From: CAZZIZ01 sp964654535 | GTDB lineage: Bacteria; Bacteroidota; Bacteroidia; Chitinophagales; UBA2359 | Assembly: GCA_964654535.1 (NCBI GenBank) | Contig: CAZZIZ010000125.1 | Span: forward strand, 1-10,373 | Direction of reading: 5' to 3' | Length of the DNA stretch: 10,373 bases | Shown: one piece after another, positions 1 through 7,200 of the stretch | How the letters are laid out: each line of letters starts with the position of its first letter | How positions within the stretch are numbered: position 1 is the stretch's first letter | The notes under the pieces: model-generated | What the model was told of the DNA's origin: nothing | Database searches by the model: none | The model's input: the letters and a program-made list of their open reading frames with translations, nothing else | Made by a program: the position numbers and the translations under genes

Positions 1-53
1 CTTCACAAAGGAGACTGCTCCCCTTCGGTCGCATCATTCCTATCCCTCACGCA
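1..53 (+). repeat. 3' tail of an interspersed structured repeat element (cut by window edge)
   Basis: The 14 bases at 40-53 (ctatccctcacgca) match exactly the reverse complement of 2225-2238, the tail of the complete element at 2225-2420. The sequence before it, with ctccccttcggtcgc at 19-33, is similar in style but diverged. I infer that this is the tail of a second copy, read on the plus strand, whose head lies outside the window. No coding potential is evident here. Confidence 0.5.
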
Positions 54-98
54 AAAAACCCAAAGTCATTTCGAGCGCAGCCGAGAAATCTGTGGGTT
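53..98 (-). terminator. candidate intrinsic terminator of the lipoprotein gene, built from a repeat
   Basis: Read on the minus strand, AACCCA (98 to 93) can pair with TGGGTT (62 to 57), and an inner ATTTC/GAAAT pair extends the stem. The descending arm runs straight into T residues at 56-53. This lies about 80 bases past the stop codon of the leftward lipoprotein gene, a reasonable place for a terminator. The long, imperfect loop makes it weak as a Rho-independent terminator, so the call is tentative. Confidence 0.3.
65..91. repeat. short interspersed repeat, GTCATTTCGAG...GAGAAATCT type
   Basis: The sequence begins gtcatttcgagcgcag and ends cgagaaatct. It is imperfectly palindromic (atttc near one end, gaaat near the other). 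From memory, very similar GTCATTTCGA...GAGAAATCT units are scattered through intergenic DNA of many Bacteroidota. A looser relative (gtcatt ... agaaatt) may sit at 10206-10260. The family assignment rests on recollection; the palindrome is visible directly. Confidence 0.5.
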
Positions 99-177
99 CG
101 ATAGAACTCCGAAACATAGACTTGTCTGATATCGTTAGTGGCTACTTCAGATGCCGAGTACAAAGTTGGGATTATAC

Positions 178-1098
178 CTACTTACTCAACATCAAATCCT
201 TCCGCAAACCCTCATCCGCAACATTATGCTGCGACCAGTAAGGCGAATTAATACTCTTTTTCATAACCGCCTTCGTTACCAGCCCGCGACCATTGTCTTC
301 CGTCCAAGCCATAATCTTATAAGGAAAAGACTGCTCCACATCGATGGTGACCGTTCTTTTCAAGCTCGGATACTCAATCGTGTACTTAATAAGTCCGTCA
401 GCCATCGTTTTGCTGATACGCGCTTTAACAACTTTCAATTCCTTATGCGAAAAGCGGCTTTGCAAAACCGAAGGCAGAATAGCTACTTCTCCTTCTGGTA
501 ACTGACCTTGCCTCAAGCGTATACGATTAAAGAGCTCATCTTCCAATAAAACCGCATCAAGCTTTACCTCCTCGTCTCCTTCCGATTCGAAGTAGGAGAA
601 TTGCTTCATGTTGTAATTGTCTTTATCCAAATTCAACTGCGTAAAAGTGACCCCGCACCATTCTTGTACGCTGGTTGTAGTCTTCAAAGTGCGCGGATGA
701 TCTTTGGTATTAATTGGTGTAAACGTTGAAGTCAAAATTGAGTAGTCATAGATACCCGTGTTGAACTTGCGCACGTTGTTTAGTTTTAGTACCGACACAT
801 CATCTTTCGGCGATTTCTGAGGGTAGTCCAACTTCACTTGTTTGCTTTTCGAAAATGGCTCGGTTACAAAAACCAAAACGACCTCACCCTTGTGTATTTC
901 GCCATAGCGCGCTTGCTCTAGGGAATAGCTGTTAAGCTCAGCGTTTCCTCCATACCAGTATTCGTTGAACGCTTTATCAGAAGCGTTGTCGCTCATTCCG
1001 TTTTGCGTGGTTTGCGCCACAGTGTAATTCTGCGTGGAGTCGCAGCTAAATAAAGTTAAAAGCGCTAGGCAGATGATTGTACTTACGTGTGCTTTCAT
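178..1098 (-). CDS. exported lipoprotein of unknown function
   Basis: Encodes 306 residues. The start has a basic MKAH followed by a hydrophobic stretch ending in a lipobox-like LFSC with the likely lipidated Cys at residue 19, so the product is probably anchored in the cell envelope. The mature part is soluble, with no further membrane segment and no catalytic motif I can recognise. The most striking block is EYWYGGNAELNSYSLEQARYGE at residues 46-67 (split here as EYWYGGNAEL and NSYSLEQARYGE), followed by a beta-rich VVLVFVTE around 73-80 and KFNTGIYDYSILTSTFTP at 111-128. I recall similar Bacteroidota proteins, some labelled 'septum formation inhibitor Maf', but nothing here resembles the Maf nucleotide pyrophosphatase fold, so that name should not be transferred. 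The ATG at 1098 is preferred because it supplies the complete signal peptide; no Shine-Dalgarno is visible. The M43 protease gene lies 50 bases upstream on the same strand and could be cotranscribed. Confidence 0.85.
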   Translation of the reverse strand: MKAHVSTIICLALLTLFSCDSTQNYTVAQTTQNGMSDNASDKAFNEYWYGGNAELNSYSLEQARYGEIHKGEVVLVFVTEPFSKSKQVKLDYPQKSPKDDVSVLKLNNVRKFNTGIYDYSILTSTFTPINTKDHPRTLKTTTSVQEWCGVTFTQLNLDKDNYNMKQFSYFESEGDEEVKLDAVLLEDELFNRIRLRQGQLPEGEVAILPSVLQSRFSHKELKVVKARISKTMADGLIKYTIEYPSLKRTVTIDVEQSFPYKIMAWTEDNGRGLVTKAVMKKSINSPYWSQHNVADEGLRKDLMLSK

Positions 1099-1148
1099 AT
1101 TAGAATAGGTTTTAAAAATTCAGCTTTAAAAAGTTTCCTAGATTTTGC

Positions 1149-2066
1149 TTAGCGACTAAGTTTTACTCGAAAGGGAACGGTGCTGGCTAAATCCATAATC
1201 AACTCTTGATTTCTACTGAAGGTGTTTTCCTGCAAATAGCAAGGTTTGTAGTAGGACATTATGTTGTGTAAAATTGGCTTGTACATATAGCCATCTGGAC
1301 CTTCTAGCCCAACCATTTCACAAGTGGCATAGTTCACATAAATTTCAAATACTGTTCCGGGGTCAGGTGGTGTATCGCAAATCAAATCTCCAGTAGTGCT
1401 ACATTCATCTTTGTCAAAAGATTCTCGTCCGAACAAGCCAGTTTCAAAGGTGTGAAATAGCCCAAAGAAATGCCCGAACTCGTGCGCGACAATTTTAGGG
1501 TTATCGATATCAAAAGGGCTCATTACAATGTTGTTGGCGCGCTCTGATAAAATATAGGAGAAGCCACCTACTTTTGAGCAACTAAGTTGTTGCCCGTCTA
1601 TTGTACAAAATTCACCTCTATGATCTAGGATGAATACAGTTATCATTCGTGGATCATCGTGAGTTTGTGAAAAAGCGTCGTACACATTGTCAGCATTTTC
1701 CGATAGGTCTTCCAGTTTTATTTTAGAGACCAGGATTTCTACTTTGTCTACATAGAATCGTGAACGCGTATTTCTAAAAGAGTAGTTCAGGTTTTTAGTA
1801 ACCTTTTTCATCCTTTCTTTCGCCGCGCTGCTAATTGTTTCTTTTTCTTCTTTAACGAAAACGAATCTCAAAGGAAATTTCACTTTTTTCAATTTGGATA
1901 AAGCCTTGACAATCGAGTCGTTTAAAGCATAACCATTCATCATATCGACGTTCTCTCTATGAATTTCAGGATCGCAGTTAAGCAAGCATATATGCTTGCC
2001 GTCTTCTACTTGGCCAAAGGCCAAAAAAGCGTTGAAAATCAAAAGGGTAGTAAGTAGGGCTTTCAT
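1149..2066 (-). CDS. secreted M43 (pappalysin/cytophagalysin-type) zinc metalloprotease
   Basis: Encodes 305 residues with an N-terminal Sec signal (MKALLTTLLIFNAFLAFGQ, probable cleavage near residue 19), so it acts in the periplasm or outside the cell. The metzincin zinc site HEFGHFFGLFH covers residues 195-205: His195, His199 and His205 would bind zinc and Glu196 is the general base. The Met-turn is NIMSY with Met270. Between them, GDLICDTPPDP (226-236) matches the GDxxxDTP block of M43 proteases, and Cys222, Cys230, Cys249 and Cys276 could form the disulfides seen in that family. Known M43 enzymes (ulilysin, PAPP-A) cleave proteins or peptides; the substrate here cannot be read from sequence. 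The chain ends shortly after the catalytic domain, with no type IX secretion C-terminal domain or adhesive repeats, unlike many Bacteroidota relatives. Residues 20-140 form a poorly conserved, Lys/Glu-rich N-terminal part that may act as a prodomain. It lies upstream of the lipoprotein gene on the same strand. Confidence 0.9.
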   Translation of the reverse strand: MKALLTTLLIFNAFLAFGQVEDGKHICLLNCDPEIHRENVDMMNGYALNDSIVKALSKLKKVKFPLRFVFVKEEKETISSAAKERMKKVTKNLNYSFRNTRSRFYVDKVEILVSKIKLEDLSENADNVYDAFSQTHDDPRMITVFILDHRGEFCTIDGQQLSCSKVGGFSYILSERANNIVMSPFDIDNPKIVAHEFGHFFGLFHTFETGLFGRESFDKDECSTTGDLICDTPPDPGTVFEIYVNYATCEMVGLEGPDGYMYKPILHNIMSYYKPCYLQENTFSRNQELIMDLASTVPFRVKLSR

Positions 2067-2224
2067 TTATTGGAGCTTTAGAGCGTGCTCTTAAAGATAT
2101 TCTAATTCAGGAAGGTTATTGAATGTAACCAGACCAGATTGCTGCTTGTGTGACAATGAACGGAATTAAATTTGAGATTGTCTGGGTAGACTTTTTGAAA
2201 TTGCAATGCTAATCTCGATGAAGA
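2067..2224. other. gene-free spacer upstream of the protease gene
   Basis: Together with the adjacent repeat element, this makes a 357-base gap without a gene. Apart from the candidate promoter and inverted repeat at 2092-2130, I see no small ORF, RNA gene or mobile element. The stretch is AT-rich compared with the repeat next to it. Confidence 0.5.
2092..2130 (-). promoter_or_regulatory. candidate promoter/operator upstream of the M43 protease gene
   Basis: On the minus strand, TATCTTTA (2099 to 2092) matches 7 of 8 positions of the Bacteroidota -7 box TAnnTTTG, 25 bases before the ATG. Just upstream lies an inverted repeat, GGTTA-7 bases-TAACC (2114-2130), placed where the -33 region would be, which could be a regulator site. 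A good -33 TTTG is not evident. This is inferred from motif resemblance only. Confidence 0.25.
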
Positions 2225-2420
2225 TGCGTGAGGGATAGAGCCATTGTTGAAGCTCCTGTTGCTGACAAGCGCCGAGCCCTCAGCACCTTAGTGCTGGAGG
2301 GGCGATGCGCGTAGGAAGCAGAACAGAGCGACTGGCGAAAGCCCGACCCTTTGCGCCCGTAGCAATATCGCTTTCCGAAGGAAGAAGCGATTTGCGAGTT
2401 GCGCAAGAAGGGACACGCCC
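2225..2420 (-). repeat. complete interspersed structured element (head GGGCGTG, tail CTATCCCTCACGCA)
   Basis: Read on the minus strand, the element starts with GGGCGTGTCCC (2420 to 2410), three bases after the stop codon of the solute-binding protein gene, and ends with TATCCCTCACGCA (2237 to 2225). It is markedly GC-rich against its surroundings and contains several hairpins: ATCGCT...AGCGAT with an inner TTCC/GGAA (2367-2391), GGC-GAAA-GCC on the plus strand (2334-2343), and a strong CCCT.CAGCAC-4 base loop-GTGCTG.AGGG stem with one bulged base (2277-2301). GGGTCGGGC is another characteristic block. The tail recurs exactly at 40-53 and the head recurs with one mismatch at 10335-10345, so it is a dispersed repeat. 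I recall similar elements in intergenic DNA of many Bacteroidota; they carry no transposase and their function is not established to my knowledge. A 65-codon open frame (2209-2406) through it looks accidental. Confidence 0.7.
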
Positions 2421-2423
2421 AAG

Positions 2424-4067
2424 TTAATTTTCACTCGCTACATCCACTCGCTTTAAATGCAGCAGATTTATCCCATTACTCCCCAAACCAGAAACGCGTT
2501 TATTGACAAAACGCATCACCTCATCGTAAAACAAAGGCATAACCGGAGCCTCATCAATTATCATTCGATCCATCTCTTGATACATTTTCACGCGTTTTTC
2601 CGCAGACGGTTCCGCCAAAGATTTTTCATAAAGCGCATCGAACTTTTCGTTTTTGAAACGAGTATAGTTCGGCGGTGCGGGATTGCCTCCGTAAAAAACG
2701 GTTAAGTAGTTCTCGCCATCGGGATAATCGGCCAACCAAGATCCACGGAAAAACGATGACTCACCTTTGGAAATTTTTTCTCGCAGGTAAGCGGGTGGAG
2801 ATAATTCCATTTCGACTTTCACTCCTAGGTCGCCAAGTTGATTTTGAATGTAAGTGCAAAGATCTTTATAGGCAGCGGTTGTTTCCAACTTTATGGGTGC
2901 TAGTCCTTTACCATTAGGAAAACCTGCCTCCGCTAATAGTGCACTCGCTTTTTTAGGACGGTATTCGTAACCCGGAGCTGCTTTGGGATTGTAAGCAGGA
3001 AGCCCAGATGGAATAAAGCCAGCATTGGCCGGCAAACCGATGTTATTTCGTAGAAAACGAATCATCTTTTTGCGATCAATTCCATAGTTCATTGCCTGAC
3101 GCAATCTTTTGTCCCTCAAAACAGGGTGGTCAGTTTTATTCAAATTAAAACCGAGATACTCCGTATTTAGATAAGGCGACTTAATCAAGCGAATCTTGTC
3201 TTTCAATTCGTCGCGCAAATTCCCTTGATCGTCCAGTGCAGCATCGCGGTAAGTATCGTCAATGCCACTAACTAAGTCTATTTTTCCTTCTAGCAAACTC
3301 AGCCACGCGTTCTTCATGTTTTCTGAAAAAGTGACGCGCACGAAATCGAGGTAGGGTAGTTGCTTGCCTTGCACATCTTTCTCCCAGTAATCCGGATTCC
3401 TTTCAAGAATGAGCACATCGTTTTCGCGCCAGTTTTTTAAGGTAAAAGGTCCAGTACCAGAGGGATGCGACCGCAGGTCGGCGCCGTATTTTTTTCCAGC
3501 TTTTTCAGAAATCACGGAGCAATATTGCATCGCCAGAATTCCCATAATGGGTTGAAAGGGTTTTTGCAATCGCAGTGCAAAAGTGCGCTCGTCTACGGCT
3601 ACAAAAGGATTTTCTTCTGCCACGCGTCCGTTAAAAATCCAAGCACCAGGAGAAGCTACTGCCGGATCAATAATGCGGTTGAAACTGTAAACTACATCTT
3701 GGGCTCTTAGCAAGCGAGCATCCTTGTTTTCAAAAACAGCATCGTCCTGAAAATAAACAGGATGGTTCAACTCGAAAGTAATGGTCAAGCCGTCGTCTGA
3801 TGTAGTCCAAGATTTCGCAAGTGCAGGTTGCACTTTTAAATCGTCGTCGAATTGGACTAAGCCGTTGTACAACTGATTGGCGATCCACATACCAGCTTGA
3901 TCCTTTGAAAAAGCAGGGTCGAGCGAGTTCAGGGCTGAGTCTTGGTTGTAGCGAAAGAACTTTTTTCCATCGGATTTCGTCTCATTAGGTGAGCAGGACA
4001 CCAGAAGAAGGCCGATGAAAAGCGCAAAAAAGAGTAGGTTCAGTCCAGTGATTTTATCTCGATACAT
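2424..4067 (-). CDS. ABC-type oligopeptide/dipeptide solute-binding lipoprotein (SBP family 5)
   Basis: Encodes 547 residues, a normal length for DppA/OppA-type binding proteins. The N-terminus has a hydrophobic segment and lipobox LVSC with the likely lipidated Cys25. Family 5 hallmarks follow in order: the SLDPAF start of the mature domain (48-53), ANQLYNGLVQFDDDLKVQPALAKSW (residues 63-87), RAQDVVYSFNRIIDP (121-135), GTGPFTLKNW (204-213) with ERNPDYW (222-228), and FNLNKTDHPVLRDKRLRQAM (308-327) with NYGIDRKKM. The usual role is to capture peptides, or sometimes other small solutes such as nickel or haem, and pass them to an inner-membrane permease. No permease or ATPase gene lies within the window, so it is an orphan binding protein here and the ligand is unknown. 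The ATG at 4067 is chosen because it gives the full signal peptide; no Shine-Dalgarno is visible. A structured repeat begins just past its stop codon and may contribute to the 3' end of the mRNA. Confidence 0.92.
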   Translation of the reverse strand: MYRDKITGLNLLFFALFIGLLLVSCSPNETKSDGKKFFRYNQDSALNSLDPAFSKDQAGMWIANQLYNGLVQFDDDLKVQPALAKSWTTSDDGLTITFELNHPVYFQDDAVFENKDARLLRAQDVVYSFNRIIDPAVASPGAWIFNGRVAEENPFVAVDERTFALRLQKPFQPIMGILAMQYCSVISEKAGKKYGADLRSHPSGTGPFTLKNWRENDVLILERNPDYWEKDVQGKQLPYLDFVRVTFSENMKNAWLSLLEGKIDLVSGIDDTYRDAALDDQGNLRDELKDKIRLIKSPYLNTEYLGFNLNKTDHPVLRDKRLRQAMNYGIDRKKMIRFLRNNIGLPANAGFIPSGLPAYNPKAAPGYEYRPKKASALLAEAGFPNGKGLAPIKLETTAAYKDLCTYIQNQLGDLGVKVEMELSPPAYLREKISKGESSFFRGSWLADYPDGENYLTVFYGGNPAPPNYTRFKNEKFDALYEKSLAEPSAEKRVKMYQEMDRMIIDEAPVMPLFYDEVMRFVNKRVSGLGSNGINLLHLKRVDVASEN

Positions 4068-4244
4068 TTAATGAACACTTGTTTAGTATGGCAATTGATA
4101 GAACGCTCAAAACCCTTGAATTTAGGCGCACGCTAATAAAAGGAAAAGGACTTCAACGACATAAAATGTCTGTCCACAGCCCTTCCCTTGGTACGGTTTG
4201 TGTCGCATATATAGTGAGCGATTCTTGTCGTTCAAACTAGATCC
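4068..4244. promoter_or_regulatory. divergent promoter region between the binding-protein and kinase genes
   Basis: This 177-base gap must contain promoters for both directions. Visible candidates are weak: TA-3 bases-TTTG at 4192-4200 on the plus strand, one base longer than the Bacteroidota TAnnTTTG box, about 44 bases before the kinase start; and a perfect short inverted repeat GACAT-AAA-ATGTC at 4158-4170, which could be a regulator site shared by both genes. No minus-strand -7 box stands out. The region role follows from gene arrangement; the individual sites are inference. Confidence 0.4.
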
Positions 4245-7200
4245 GTGACCAGGATTCACACATATTGGAAATATCTTAGCCTCCCATCCTTAGTATTTAT
4301 CATTTTGGGCGGCTTTGGGGACTATTTTAGTCAACCTACGCCAGAGCTCGAATCAGCGATTCCAGAGCTACGCGAGCGCCTAACCGAAATAGAACAGGAT
4401 TTCTACGTCCTGGCCGATACTCCAGGTTTGGTACGTTCTCTGGTCGCCAATACCTTCGATCAAGAGCTTTATAAGCGTTTAGCCGAAAAGGACTACAGCA
4501 TATTGGTTTACCAAAACCAACAATTGGTTTACTGGAACAAGAACGATATCAACCTTGCTCCGCATGAAATCGAAAAGTACCCAGTTGGTATCAACTTCGA
4601 TGAAATGAAAAATGGCTTTTACCAAGTCATAAGAATTCCTTTCGAGTCTTCGATCCAAAACAACAGTTCAATAAATGCTTTTGCATTTTACAATTTGCGT
4701 CGGGACTTCTTTATTGAAAACAAGTATCTCGAGAACGCTTACAACGCGGATATCAATCTTTCGGAGCAAATTCAATTACACGCTTTCGAGAAACGTAACT
4801 CCACTGCAGTTTGGCCCGACAATCCAGAACGTAACCTCTACGTCAGCGTCGATAAGGACAATGCGCAATCTAGCTCTTCTGGTTTTTCGATAGTGCAGAT
4901 TGCTGGACTGTTTTGCTTATTGCTCTTTTTGTGGTTCGTTTTTGTAGTTGGACTCAAAAATCTCAACCCTTGGTTGAGTGTTGGTTTGTTTGGAGCCGTT
5001 CTATTGTTACTGCGTTTCTGGATCCTGAAATACAATATGCCTATAGACTTCTCGGGCTCATCGTTTTTTAATTTAGAAGGTGTAAATGAAGTTTGGCCTT
5101 TTTCTATTGGTGGAACTTTCCTTACGATTTGTATGACCCTGTTTTGGTTGGCGGCTGCTGAAAGCCTTTTTAGGCCAATCAAAAACTACGAGAAGACTTA
5201 CTACTTAGAAAAGTTCATGCGCTTTATTACGGTGCTGCTGCTTTGTTTCATACTACTATTCATCTTTAGTTCGGTTGTGCAACTCATTTTTGAGGACGAA
5301 AGAATGAACTTGCTCTTTTACGATTTGTTTTTGGCTAATAAACAAACGTATCTCGGTATTCTTTCTTTACTCTTGCTAACTGTTGCTGCTTACATTGTTG
5401 GTCGACGCCTTTTCAAGTATGCTAGCATTCTCGATTTAAACTTGAAGGGCAGAGTGCAAGCATTCGTACTCTTGCTAATTCCAGTTGTCGTTCTCTTTAG
5501 TTTCGAAACTTTTGACGCTCGATTTTTCTTCTGCGTTTGCGCTCTGTTTTTCTTCGCAATGGGCGCCACGTATTACAAAGAGAAGTTTGACGCTCACTTG
5601 GGTTTTCGAACCTTATTCTCTTGGTTATTGGTAATCTCTTTCTGCAGTGGTTTGTTTTTTCATCTACTGGGAAAAGAACGTAAGCTTATTGTTAGAGAGC
5701 AATTGGCTGAGCAGGTTTCTACTACTAAGGATGAGGTGACAGAGTTTCGTTTTGAAGAAATTTCTAACGTCATAGTTGATGACGCGGTTATAAAACGCTA
5801 TTTCACCCACCCGTACTTGCCCCTAAATGAAATGACCGAAAGGGTAAAAGAAAAGTATTTCGACGATTACTTTGCCAAATATGATATTCGGGTCTATCCA
5901 TATTTCAAACAGGGTCAGCCAGTAAAGTCTATGCGCTTGCCTGATTATACAGAGTTTGAAAGCAAAATTATGAAGGCGCCTCGAACCGAGAACAAGTATC
6001 TGTTCTTGATCCCCAATCTGGATGGCAATTATAACTACGTAGCCAAGCTTCCAATCTTCAATAAGAGACTAATGGGCTTCTTAATTATAGAACTAAGACA
6101 AACCGCAACGCAGCAGTCCTTGGTCTACCCGGAGTTGGTTATAGAGGACAAGTATAGGCAACCTGCTTTTCAGGAAGATTACTCTTACGCTATCTACGAT
6201 GACGGTAGCTTGAAAAATTCAAAGGGTAACTACAAGTATTCATTTATTATCAGCGATGATTTCGCCAATTCTTATGACGGACAGTTGCTACAACAAAATG
6301 GCTACGACCACTTCTTCCGAAGATATAATGGAGATAAGGTTGTCGTAATTTCTGATAACCATGAAGGCGTCGTAAAGCTGCTTTCATTATTCTCCTACAT
6401 TTTCCTACTACTTTTCATTTTCAGTCTAGTCTTATTTGCAATAGCTGGACTGTTCAACTGGGGACGAGGAACCTACGGTTTAAGACAATTATTGCTTTCG
6501 TCATTGACGAAAAAAATAAACGCGGCAATGGTGGCAACACTTTTTATTTCTTTCCTGGTCATAGGATTGGTCACCATTGCCTTTTTCTCTCAAAGATCTT
6601 CCGACAATCACTTCCAAAGACTCGATCGGCGAACGGCTTCAGTCCTCGGTGGTATAGAATCGGTTATAGAAAACTACGATAACAAGAACAGCCTATTGTA
6701 CAACCGAGAGCAGCTCGAAGCTCAAGTGACCACGCTATCAGAAATTCACGCCATAGATATGAACGTCTATAGCCTAGAGGGACATCTAATTGCAAGTTCG
6801 CAGCCCTTTATTTTCGAAAAAGGACTAGTAGGCAACCAAATAAATAGTGAGGCCTACAATAAACTCTATCGTTTAGGAGAACGAAAGTTTATCCAAAACG
6901 AAAAAGTTGGTAACCTAAGTTACCTTTCAGCTTATGCACCTATTGCCGACGAACTCGGCAAAACGGTGGCCTACTTAAGTGTTCCTTATTTCGCGAGGGA
7001 CAAAGACCTTCGTCAAGAGATATCCAACTTCTTGATAACCATTGTCAACGTTTATGCGCTTATTCTTTTAATTGCGACACTCTTGAGTATTCTTATTTCA
7101 AATTACGTGACCCGTTCACTAGGAATGATCTCTGAGCGTCTTAAAGAAATTCGTCTTGGACAGCGCAACGAAAAATTGGACTGGCCAGATGATGATGAGA

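Noticed and set aside
151..501. A 116-codon plus-strand open frame
   Set aside because: It lies antisense to the lipoprotein gene, is rich in Arg/His/Asn as expected of a shadow frame, and has no recognisable motif.
178..1098. Naming the lipoprotein as Maf septum inhibitor
   Set aside because: It has a lipoprotein signal and no Maf nucleotide-binding motifs; such labels in databases are likely carried-over errors.
2209..2406. A 65-codon open frame on the minus strand in the gap between the protease and binding-protein genes
   Set aside because: It runs through the structured GC-rich repeat, has a composition dominated by Arg and Ser with no domain, and its frame follows the repeat rather than codon-like usage. 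It is most likely a chance frame.
4192..4200. TACGGTTTG as the promoter -7 box of the kinase gene
   Set aside because: It has a three-base instead of two-base spacer and no clear -33 element, so it is mentioned only as a weak candidate within the divergent region.
4188..4206. A sigma-54 promoter (TGG...GC) upstream of the NtrY-like kinase
   Set aside because: The required GG-10 bases-GC spacing is not met.
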